NCBI RefSeq assembly: GCF_001419795.1
Contig: NZ_LIRL01000207.1
Location: 1 to 38,672, forward strand
Direction of reading: 5' to 3'
DNA length: 38,672 nt
From: Streptomyces niveiscabiei
GTDB lineage: Bacteria; Actinomycetota; Actinomycetes; Streptomycetales; Streptomycetaceae
The notes beneath the pieces were generated by a model that saw nothing but the letters and a program-made list of their open reading frames with translations, did not search any database and was not told the origin of the DNA. Shown piece by piece: positions 6,856 through 14,518 of the stretch. Both the position numbers and the translations under genes were made by a program. Every line of letters begins with the position of its first letter. The first letter of the stretch is position 1.

Positions 6856-7800
6856 ATGCCCGAAAACAGTGGACATACGAAAAGGAATCCGAGAAGAACC
6901 TCCCCTGCGGCCGTCACGATCGGCGAGACCCCGGAGTGGGGAGCGGCGAGCGCCGAGCGGTTCTTCGACTCCGTCCTGTCGGGGACCGACCTGTTCCCGT
7001 GCACCTTCGCCGTGGCCGCCGCCCGGAAGGGGACGCTGCGCCTCGGCTACGTCGACGGCACGGACCGCCCCGACGACTGGTCGAGCCTGCCTGACCTGCT
7101 GCGCCGGTACCTCGACGAGTACCGCTCGCTGGACCGGGAGACCTCCCTCGTGGTGCTGTTCCGGCCCGAGGACGAGCCGGCCTCCATGGACGTCTACCGG
7201 GAGCGGTTCTGGTCGGTCCTGCGCTACCTGGTGGCCAAGGACACCCAGCCCTGGCCCGCCGAGCTGCCCGCCGACCCCGACGACCTGATGTGGGAGTTCG
7301 CCTTCGGCGGCACGCCGATCTTCGTGGTCTGCAACACCCCGGTGCACAGCAGGCGGCGCAGCCGGCACGCCGACCAGTTCATGATCACCTTCCAGCCGCG
7401 CTGGGTCTTCGAGGGCCTGGAGGCCGACACCCCGCGCGGCGCCGCCGCCCGCCGCACGATCCGGGCCCGCCTGCGCCGGTACGACGCGGTCGCCCCCTCC
7501 CCGCACCTGGGGTCCTACGGCGACGAGGACAACCGGGAGTGGCGCCAGTACTTCCTGGACGACGACAACACGCCCTCGGCCCCCGACGAGCGCTGCCCCT
7601 TCCACGCGGGCCGCTCCGTCACCCGGGCCGCCCCGGCGCCGGCCCCCGGCTCCTGGAGCGTCGTCGTCAACGAGGCCGGCCGGTACTCGGTGTGGGAGAC
7701 GGGCCGTGACCTGCCGGCCGGCTGGCGGGCCACCGGCACCACCGGCACCCGGGACGGCTGCCTCGACCACATCGCCCAGGCCGGGCAGGGCCCCGCATGA
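6856..7800 (+). CDS. YqcI/YcgG-family (GrbE/DcsA-like) N-hydroxylase candidate fused to MbtH-like domain
   Basis: 314 residues. Residues about 30-250 show the YqcI/YcgG pattern: FPCTFA (47-52), YRERFW (114-119), WEFAFGGTP (146-154), FQPRWVFE (179-186), IRARLRRYD (202-210), YGDED and WRQYFLDDDN (229-238), and CPFH (247-250). Members include the arginine N-hydroxylase DcsA and GrbE of gramibactin biosynthesis. Residues about 266-310 look like an MbtH protein, the small partner of adenylation domains: VNEAGRYSVW (271-280), DLPAGW (285-290) and CLDHI (302-306). The last conserved Trp of MbtH is missing. The TGA overlaps the ATG of NRPS 1 by four bases, so the fused chaperone would be made next to its likely client. 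Predicted job: N-hydroxylation of arginine plus support of A domains. Fusion is seen; activity is inferred. Confidence 0.75.
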   Translation: MPENSGHTKRNPRRTSPAAVTIGETPEWGAASAERFFDSVLSGTDLFPCTFAVAAARKGTLRLGYVDGTDRPDDWSSLPDLLRRYLDEYRSLDRETSLVVLFRPEDEPASMDVYRERFWSVLRYLVAKDTQPWPAELPADPDDLMWEFAFGGTPIFVVCNTPVHSRRRSRHADQFMITFQPRWVFEGLEADTPRGAAARRTIRARLRRYDAVAPSPHLGSYGDEDNREWRQYFLDDDNTPSAPDERCPFHAGRSVTRAAPAPAPGSWSVVVNEAGRYSVWETGRDLPAGWRATGTTGTRDGCLDHIAQAGQGPA

Positions 7801-10800
7801 CCGCCGCCGACCCCCGCCACGAGCCCTTCCCCCTCACCGACACCCAGCGCGCCTACCTGCTGGGCCGGGGCAACGTCTTCGAACTCGGCAACGTGTCCAC
7901 GCACGCCTACTTCGAGTTCGAGGGCGACCTCGACACCGACCGGTTCGCGACCGCCTGGCGGCTGCTGGTCGAACGGCACGCCATGCTGCGCGCCGTCATC
8001 GACCCGCAGACCCTCACCCAGCGGGTGCTGCCGGACCTGCCGCCGTTCGTCCCCGACCTCGTCGACCTGCGCGACGCGGACCCCGCGCGCCAGGAACAGA
8101 CGCTGGCCGACCTGCGCGAGCGGCTCTCCCACGCGGTACGGCCGCCGGACCGCTGGCCGCTGTTCGGGGTGACGGTCGTGCGGCTGCGGCCGGACCTGGT
8201 GCGGGTGTTCATCGGCTTCGACGGCCTCGTCTGCGACTTCGCCAGCTGGCATGTGCTCTCCGGCGAGCTGTCGCGGCTCTACGAGGACCCGGACGCGCGG
8301 CTGCCCGAACTCACCACGGGCTTCCGCGAGTACGTCCTCGCGGCGGCGGCTGTGGAGGAGGGCGAGGAGTACCGCAAGGCGCAGGCGTACTGGCGGGAGC
8401 GGGTCGCCGCGCTGCCGCCCGCGCCGCGCCTGCCGATGGTCGCCGACCTCGCCTCCGTCGCCGTACCCCGGTTCACGCGCCACGAGGCGGTGCTGGAGGC
8501 CGGGGACTGGGCGGCGCTCAAGGAGCGGGCGGCGCGCGCCGGGCTGACCCCGTCCGCGCTGCTGCTCGCCGTGTTCGCGGAGATTCTCGCCGCGTGGAGC
8601 GAGCAGGCCCACTTCACGGTGAACGTGCCCCGGATGAACCGGCTGCCGCTGCACCAGCAGGTCGACCGGCTGGTGGGCGAGTTCGCCTCGTTCAGCCTGG
8701 TCGAGGTCGACCAGCGGGAAGCGGGCACGACCTTCACCGAGCGGGCCGCGCGCATCCAGCACCGGCTGTGGGAGGACCTCAGCCACCCCGAGGTGAGCGG
8801 CGCGTGGATGCTGCGCGAACTCGCCCGGGTGCGCGGCGGGATGGAGCACGCCCGGATGCCGGTGGTGCTCACCTCCACCCTCGCCTGGGCCGACCCCGAG
8901 GGCACCGCCCTGGACCGGACGTGGCGTCAGGTGTACGGCGTCTCGCAGACCCCGCAGGTCTGTCTCGACGTCCAGCTCGACGAACGGCAGGGGCGGCTCG
9001 TCCACAACTGGGACGTCGTCGAGGAACTGTTCCCGCCGGGCATGCCGGCCGCCATGTACGAGGCGTTCGGCGGGCTGCTGGAGCGGCTGCGGCACGACGA
9101 GACGGCCTGGACGGCGGTCGACCTCGACGTGCTGCCGCCCGCGCAGCGCGCCCGGCGCCTGGCCGTACGGGGGCGCGCCCGTCCGCTGCCGGAGGTGCCC
9201 GCGCACGCCGCGTTCGTCGAGCGGGCACGGCGCGAGCCCGGCGCGGTGGCCGTCGTCACCTCCTCGGCCACGCTGACGTACGGCGAACTGCTCGACGCGT
9301 CCAGCCGGCTGGGTGCCGCCCTCGCCGCGCGGGGCGCCGGGCGCGGCGACGTCGTCGCCGTCCTGATCGACAAGGGGTGGCAGCAGGCGGTCGCCGTGTA
9401 CGGGACACTGCTCGGCGGCGCCGCCTACCTGCCCCTCGACCCGGCCCAACCCCCCGCGCGGATACGGGAGTTGCTGGCGCGGACCGGGGTGCGCACGATC
9501 CTGGTCCGGGCCGGCGGCGAGGTGCCGGAGCTGCCGGAGGGGGTGACGGCCCTCGCCGTCGACGCCGAGTGGCCCGAGGCCGCGCCGCCCGCGCCCGACG
9601 AGCTGCTCCAGACGCCGGACGACCTGCTGTACGTCCTGTTCACGTCGGGGTCGACCGGGGTGCCCAAGGGGGTGATGACCGAGCACCGCGGCATGGTCAA
9701 CGCGCTGCGCGAGACCGTGGAGACGTTCGGCGTCGGCGAGCGGGACGTGGTCCTCGGGCTGACCGCGCTCCACCACGACATGGCCGCCTTCGACCTGCTC
9801 GGGGTGCTCGGCGCGGGCGGCACACTCGTCCTGCCGGACGCGGACGCGGTGCGCGACCCGGACCACTGGACGCGGCTGATGCGCGAGCACGGGGTCACCT
9901 TGTGGAACTCGGTGCCCGCGATGCTGGAGATGCTCCTCGACCACCCGGCGGCGCGGGAGGCGCTGGCCGGGCTGCGGCTCGCCTTCAGCGGCGGGGACTG
10001 GATACCGCCGGAGACGGCCCGCGCGCTGGCCGAACTCGCCCCGCACGCCCGACTGGTGAGCGTCGGCGGCCCCACCGAGACCACGCTGTGGAACATCTGG
10101 CACCCGGTGACCGGAGCCGACCTCGACCGGACGAGCATCCCGTACGGCAGGCCGATCGCGAACACCGTCTACCACCTGCTCGACGAGCGGCTCCGGGAGC
10201 GGCCGGACGGGGTGACCGGCGAGATGTACTGCGCGGGGCCCGGTCTCGCGCGCGGCTACTGGCAGGACCCCGAGCGCACGGCGGCCGTGTTCGTCCGCCA
10301 CCCGGTGACCGGCGAGCGCCTCTACCGCACCGGCGACCTGGGCCGCTATCTGCCCGACGGCACCCTGGAGTTCGCCGGCCGCGCCGACCTCCAGGTGAAG
10401 GTGCGCGGGCAGCGCGTCGAGCCGGGTGAGACGGAGGCGGCGCTCGCCGCGCACCCGGACGTGGACCGGGCGGTCGTGACCGGGGTTCCGATGCCCGGCC
10501 GCAACGGGGTGCGGGCGCTCGCCGCGCACGTACGGCTCAGGGCCGGTGCCGTGGCGGACGCCGAGGGCCTGCGGGGCTTCCTCGCCGCGCGGCTGCCCGG
10601 GCACCTGGTCCCGGCGGCGGTCGTCTTCGTGGACGACTTCCCGCTCACCCCGAACGGCAAGGTCGACCGGCCGCTGCTCGCGGCGTCCGTCCCCGAGCCG
10701 GGCGGCGCCCCCGCACCGGCGCGGCGCGACACGGCGGACTCGCCGCTGGAGCGGCTGCTCGCCGAGGAGTGGGCCCGGGTCCTCGGGGTCGACCGCGTCG

Positions 10801-11096
10801 GTCCCGACGAGGACTTCTTCGCCCTCGGCGGCGACTCGCTGCTGGGCGCCCGGCTGCTGACCCGGCTGCGCGGCGTCTTCGAGGGCGAACGCCTCACCGC
10901 CCGCGCCCTGTTCGGCACGCTCACCGTCACCGGCATGGCCGCCGCCCTGCGCGCGGAGGAGAGCGCGCCGGGCCGTCTCGACCTGGTGGCACGGCTGTTC
11001 ACGGACGTGGCGGCCCTGACGGACGACCAGGTGAACGCGGCCCTGGCCGACGGCCGGGACACCACCGTCCCCGTACCTCCGAAGGACAGGTCATGA
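7797..11096 (+). CDS. NRPS 1: heterocyclization-adenylation-PCP, predicted cysteine
   Basis: 1099 residues. The Cy domain (about 10-440) opens with FPLTDTQRAYLLGRG and carries DxxxxDxxS as Asp142, Asp147 and Ser150, plus PVVLTSTL and SQTPQVCLD, all typical of thiazoline/oxazoline-forming domains. The A domain (about 460-960) has FTSGSTGVPKG, GGPTETT and YRTGDLGRY. My hand-read ten-residue code is D-M-F-N-A-S-V-L-W-K, close to the known cysteine codes (D-L-Y/F-N-L-S-L-I-W-K). The carrier domain has GGDSL with Ser1014. No aryl carrier precedes the Cy domain; that missing part is fused to the salicylate synthase at 20333. Predicted reaction: condense salicyl-S-ArCP with Cys and cyclise to hydroxyphenyl-thiazoline. 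There is no epimerase or thiazoline reductase. Start ATG overlaps the upstream stop; the stop overlaps NRPS 2. Confidence 0.88.
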   Translation: MTAADPRHEPFPLTDTQRAYLLGRGNVFELGNVSTHAYFEFEGDLDTDRFATAWRLLVERHAMLRAVIDPQTLTQRVLPDLPPFVPDLVDLRDADPARQEQTLADLRERLSHAVRPPDRWPLFGVTVVRLRPDLVRVFIGFDGLVCDFASWHVLSGELSRLYEDPDARLPELTTGFREYVLAAAAVEEGEEYRKAQAYWRERVAALPPAPRLPMVADLASVAVPRFTRHEAVLEAGDWAALKERAARAGLTPSALLLAVFAEILAAWSEQAHFTVNVPRMNRLPLHQQVDRLVGEFASFSLVEVDQREAGTTFTERAARIQHRLWEDLSHPEVSGAWMLRELARVRGGMEHARMPVVLTSTLAWADPEGTALDRTWRQVYGVSQTPQVCLDVQLDERQGRLVHNWDVVEELFPPGMPAAMYEAFGGLLERLRHDETAWTAVDLDVLPPAQRARRLAVRGRARPLPEVPAHAAFVERARREPGAVAVVTSSATLTYGELLDASSRLGAALAARGAGRGDVVAVLIDKGWQQAVAVYGTLLGGAAYLPLDPAQPPARIRELLARTGVRTILVRAGGEVPELPEGVTALAVDAEWPEAAPPAPDELLQTPDDLLYVLFTSGSTGVPKGVMTEHRGMVNALRETVETFGVGERDVVLGLTALHHDMAAFDLLGVLGAGGTLVLPDADAVRDPDHWTRLMREHGVTLWNSVPAMLEMLLDHPAAREALAGLRLAFSGGDWIPPETARALAELAPHARLVSVGGPTETTLWNIWHPVTGADLDRTSIPYGRPIANTVYHLLDERLRERPDGVTGEMYCAGPGLARGYWQDPERTAAVFVRHPVTGERLYRTGDLGRYLPDGTLEFAGRADLQVKVRGQRVEPGETEAALAAHPDVDRAVVTGVPMPGRNGVRALAAHVRLRAGAVADAEGLRGFLAARLPGHLVPAAVVFVDDFPLTPNGKVDRPLLAASVPEPGGAPAPARRDTADSPLERLLAEEWARVLGVDRVGPDEDFFALGGDSLLGARLLTRLRGVFEGERLTARALFGTLTVTGMAAALRAEESAPGRLDLVARLFTDVAALTDDQVNAALADGRDTTVPVPPKDRS

Positions 11097-14000
11097 CCCC
11101 CGACCCGTACCACGACACCGCCCCGGCGGACCCCGACGAGGCCCGCCGACGGCTGCTGCGGGCGCTCCTCGCCCAGGAGAGCGCGGCGCCCGCCGAGAGC
11201 GCCGAGAGTGCGGCGGAGCGGACCGGCGTGCTGTCGGCCGCCCAGTACCGCATGTGGTTCCACCAGCACGCGCGCCCGGACAGCGCCGCCTACAACCTGG
11301 CGGTCGCCGCCCGCCTCGACGGCCCGCTGTCCGCCGAGGCCCTGCGGACGGCGTTCGCCGGGGTCGTCGAGCGGCACGAGATCCTGCGCACGGTCTACCG
11401 GACGGGCCCCGACGGCCTGCCGTCCCAGCACGTGCTCCCGGCCGCCGAACCGGTCATCGACATCGAGGACGTCGCGAACGCAGAGAACGCCGAGGCCGCC
11501 GCAGACACTCATGGCACCGGGGACGCCGCGGGCCTCGCTGACGCGGTGCGCTGGGCCGCCGAGGCCGCCGCCCTCCCCTTCGACCTCGCGGCGCAGACCC
11601 CGCTGCGGCTGCGCCTGTACCGCACGGGGCCCGACCGCCACCTCCTGCTCGTCGTCCTGCACCACATCGCCTGCGACGACCTCAGCTGGGACCCCCTGTT
11701 CGGCGACGTGAGCGCCGGCTACCGGAACGCGACCTGTACCCCGGCGATCCCGCCCGCGCCGCTGCCGCTCCAGTACGGCGAGCACGCGGCCCGGGAGCGT
11801 CCCGCGCCGGAGGCCGACCTCGCCTACTGGCGGGAGCGCCTCACCCCACCCCCGCCGCCGGCCGCGCCGCTGCCGGACCTGCCCCGGCCCGCGACGGCGG
11901 GCGAGGCCGGCGCCCGGGTGGCGCACCCGCTCGCGCCGGGTGTCCACGAGCGGCTCACGGCGCTCGCCCGCACCGCCTCGGTGACCCCCTTCATGGCGCT
12001 GCTGGCCGGGTATCTGACGCTGCTGCACCGGTACACGGGACAGAGCGACCTCTGCGTCGCCACCCCGGTCGTGCACCGGGAGGCCCCCGGTGTGCGCGAC
12101 CTGGTCGGGAACTTCGGCAACAGCGTGGTGCTGCGCGTCGACCTGTCCGGGAACCCGAGCTTCCGGGACCTGCTGGGCCGGGTGCGCGCCGAGTGCCTGG
12201 CCACCTACGCGCACCAGGGCGTGCCGTTCGACCGGGTCGTGGAGGCCGTGCGGCCGTACCGGGGGGCGGGGCGCAGTCCGCTGGCCGACACCATGTTCTC
12301 CGCGCGCACCGGCCCCCTCGACGGCCTCGACCTGCCCGGTGTCTCGGTCACGGAGGTCGCGGTGCCGGGCGGCACGGCGCGCTTCGACCTCGCCGTCGAG
12401 GCCGTCGCGACCGGCGCGGGGACCGAACTCGGCGCCACCTACCGCACCGAGCTGTACACCGAGGCCACGGTGGCCCGGCTCCTGGAGCACCTCGGGCGGC
12501 TGCTGGGCGGCGCCGTGGACGCGCCCGACACCCCGGTGGCCGACCTGCCGATGCTCTCCGAGGCGCAGTGGCGGCAGATCGTGCGGGACTGGAACGCCAC
12601 CGACCGGCCCGGCCTGCTGACCCCGGACACCTTGCACGGCCTGTTCGAGGCGCGGGTGCGCAGCGCGCCGGACGACGAGGCCCTCGTCGACGGCGACGAC
12701 CGGTGGACGTACCGGCGGCTGGACGCGGCGGCCGGTCGGCTGGCCCGGCGGCTGGCGGGCGCCGGCGCGGGTCCCGGCCGGCTCGTCGGGGTGCATCTGG
12801 AGCGTTCGGCGGGGCTGGTGGTGGGGATGCTGGCGGCCCTGAAGACGGGTGCGGCGTTCGTCCCGCTGGAGCCGGCCTGGCCGGCGCGCCGGGTCGAGGA
12901 GGTCGTCGCCGACGCGTCCCCGGCCGCCGTGCTCTCCCGGGACGCGGACCGCTGGGGCGACGTCCCGGTGTTCGACCCGGACGAGCCGGACGGGGAAGCC
13001 GGGCCGGACGAGGACGGGTTCGCGTCCGTGCACCGGCCCGGCGGCCTCGCGTACGTCATCTACACCTCGGGGTCCACGGGCCGCCCCAAGGGCGCCATGA
13101 TCACCCACGCGGGCATCCGCAACCGGCTGCCCTGGCAGTCGGAGCTGCTCGGCCTCGCGCCCGGCGACGGCGTGCTGCACAAGGCGCCGCTCGGCTTCGA
13201 CATCTCCGTCAACGAGATCTTCCTGCCGCTGAGCTGCGGGGCGCGTCTGGTGCTCGCGCCGCCCGGCGCCGACAAGGACCCGGACGCCCTGATCGCGGTG
13301 ACGGCGAAGGAGCGGGTGGCCTTCGTGTACGTCACCTCCACCATGCTCGACGCGATGCTGGAGCGCCCCGGCATCGCGGCCGTCGCGCCGGGCCTGCGCC
13401 ATGTGTGGTGCGGCGGGGAGGTCCTCACCCCGGAGCTGTTCGCCCGGTTCCGTGAGCGGCTGCCGCACAGCACGATGTACCACGGCTACGGACCGGCCGA
13501 GGCGACCATCGGCGTCAGCTGCGAGGTCTACCGGGGGGAGAGCCGGCGCACCGGGGTCACGATCGGCCGCCCGAACCCCAACACCCGGCTGTACGTGCTC
13601 GGTCCGGGCCTGCGTCCGGTGCCGCCCGGGGTGCCCGGGGAGATCCACGTCGGCGGCGTCCAGGTGGCCGACGGCTACCTCGGCGACCTGCGGCGCACCG
13701 CGGACCGGTTCGTACCGGACCCGTTCGGCGACGTGCCCGGTGCCCGGCTGTACGCCACCGGGGACCTGGGACGGCTGCGGCCCGACGGCGTGATCGAGTT
13801 CCTGGGGCGTGCCGACCGGCAGATCAAGATCCGGGGCCACCGGGTCGAGCTGGAGGAGGTCGAGTCGGTTCTCGCCCGCCATCCCGAGGTGCGCCAGGCG
13901 GTGGTGCTGCTGCGGGAGGACACGCCGGGCACGGGGCATCTGGCCGCGTACTGCCTGGCCCGCTCGGACGCTGCGGCGCCCGCCGAGGACGCGGTGCGCG

Positions 14001-14518
14001 CCTTCGCCGCCGAGCGGCTCCCCGAGTACGCGGTGCCGCAGTCCGTGCAGGTGCTGCCGGAGCTGCCGCTGATGCCGTCGGGCAAGGTGGACCGGGCGGC
14101 GCTGGCCGCGCTGCCGGCCCGGGTCCCGGTCAGCGCGCCCTACCTCGACCCCCGGGACGGTCTGGAGCGTGCCGTGGCCCGGGTGTGGGCCGAGGTGCTG
14201 GGCGTGCCGCAGGTCGGCGCCCGCGACAACTTCTTCGACCTGGGCGGCCATTCGCTGCTCACCCTGCGCGTCCAGGCCGCCCTGGAGCGCGAGCTCGGCC
14301 GCCGGGTCAGCGTCGTCGACCTGTTCGCCCATCCGACCGTGGCGGACCTGGCCCGGCTCCTCGACGACCGGGAGCGGGCCGCCTCGGCGGACGGCGCCCC
14401 GGCCCCGGACGAGGCGGGGGCGCGGGTCGAGCGGCGGCGGGCGGTGCGGGACCGGGCCGCCGCCCGCAGGACCACCACCACCGGTACCGGCCCACAGCGA
14501 GGAGCGCCGCGCACATGA
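11093..14518 (+). CDS. NRPS 2: condensation-adenylation-PCP, predicted N5-oxygenated ornithine-like residue
   Basis: 1141 residues from the ATG that overlaps the NRPS 1 stop. The C domain (about 40-470) has SAAQYRMW and LHHIACDD, with His190-His191 and Asp195 in the HHxxxD active site (the usual Gly after Asp is Asp). The A domain (about 500-1010) has YTSGSTGRPKG, YGPAEAT and YATGDLGR. My hand-read code is D-I-N-Y-W-G-G-I-G-K, which I recall as the N5-formyl-N5-hydroxyornithine code of coelichelin and pyoverdine synthetases. No ornithine hydroxylase or formyltransferase is in the window, while the GrbD/GrbE-like pair is, so graminine or a related N-oxygenated residue is the likelier substrate (inference). 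The PCP has GGHSL with Ser1054. The tail is charged, and the stop overlaps the PKS start by four bases. Confidence 0.88.
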   Translation: MTPDPYHDTAPADPDEARRRLLRALLAQESAAPAESAESAAERTGVLSAAQYRMWFHQHARPDSAAYNLAVAARLDGPLSAEALRTAFAGVVERHEILRTVYRTGPDGLPSQHVLPAAEPVIDIEDVANAENAEAAADTHGTGDAAGLADAVRWAAEAAALPFDLAAQTPLRLRLYRTGPDRHLLLVVLHHIACDDLSWDPLFGDVSAGYRNATCTPAIPPAPLPLQYGEHAARERPAPEADLAYWRERLTPPPPPAAPLPDLPRPATAGEAGARVAHPLAPGVHERLTALARTASVTPFMALLAGYLTLLHRYTGQSDLCVATPVVHREAPGVRDLVGNFGNSVVLRVDLSGNPSFRDLLGRVRAECLATYAHQGVPFDRVVEAVRPYRGAGRSPLADTMFSARTGPLDGLDLPGVSVTEVAVPGGTARFDLAVEAVATGAGTELGATYRTELYTEATVARLLEHLGRLLGGAVDAPDTPVADLPMLSEAQWRQIVRDWNATDRPGLLTPDTLHGLFEARVRSAPDDEALVDGDDRWTYRRLDAAAGRLARRLAGAGAGPGRLVGVHLERSAGLVVGMLAALKTGAAFVPLEPAWPARRVEEVVADASPAAVLSRDADRWGDVPVFDPDEPDGEAGPDEDGFASVHRPGGLAYVIYTSGSTGRPKGAMITHAGIRNRLPWQSELLGLAPGDGVLHKAPLGFDISVNEIFLPLSCGARLVLAPPGADKDPDALIAVTAKERVAFVYVTSTMLDAMLERPGIAAVAPGLRHVWCGGEVLTPELFARFRERLPHSTMYHGYGPAEATIGVSCEVYRGESRRTGVTIGRPNPNTRLYVLGPGLRPVPPGVPGEIHVGGVQVADGYLGDLRRTADRFVPDPFGDVPGARLYATGDLGRLRPDGVIEFLGRADRQIKIRGHRVELEEVESVLARHPEVRQAVVLLREDTPGTGHLAAYCLARSDAAAPAEDAVRAFAAERLPEYAVPQSVQVLPELPLMPSGKVDRAALAALPARVPVSAPYLDPRDGLERAVARVWAEVLGVPQVGARDNFFDLGGHSLLTLRVQAALERELGRRVSVVDLFAHPTVADLARLLDDRERAASADGAPAPDEAGARVERRRAVRDRAAARRTTTTGTGPQRGAPRT

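Noticed and set aside
7515-10604. Very long open frame on the minus strand opposite NRPS 1
   Set aside because: It is rich in Arg, Gly, Pro and His with no domain motif, and mirrors a plus-strand NRPS with full motifs. It is a by-product of high GC at third codon positions.
10346-14332. Long minus-strand open frame opposite NRPS 2
   Set aside because: Same reason: composition of an antisense frame, and the plus strand has all C-A-PCP motifs.
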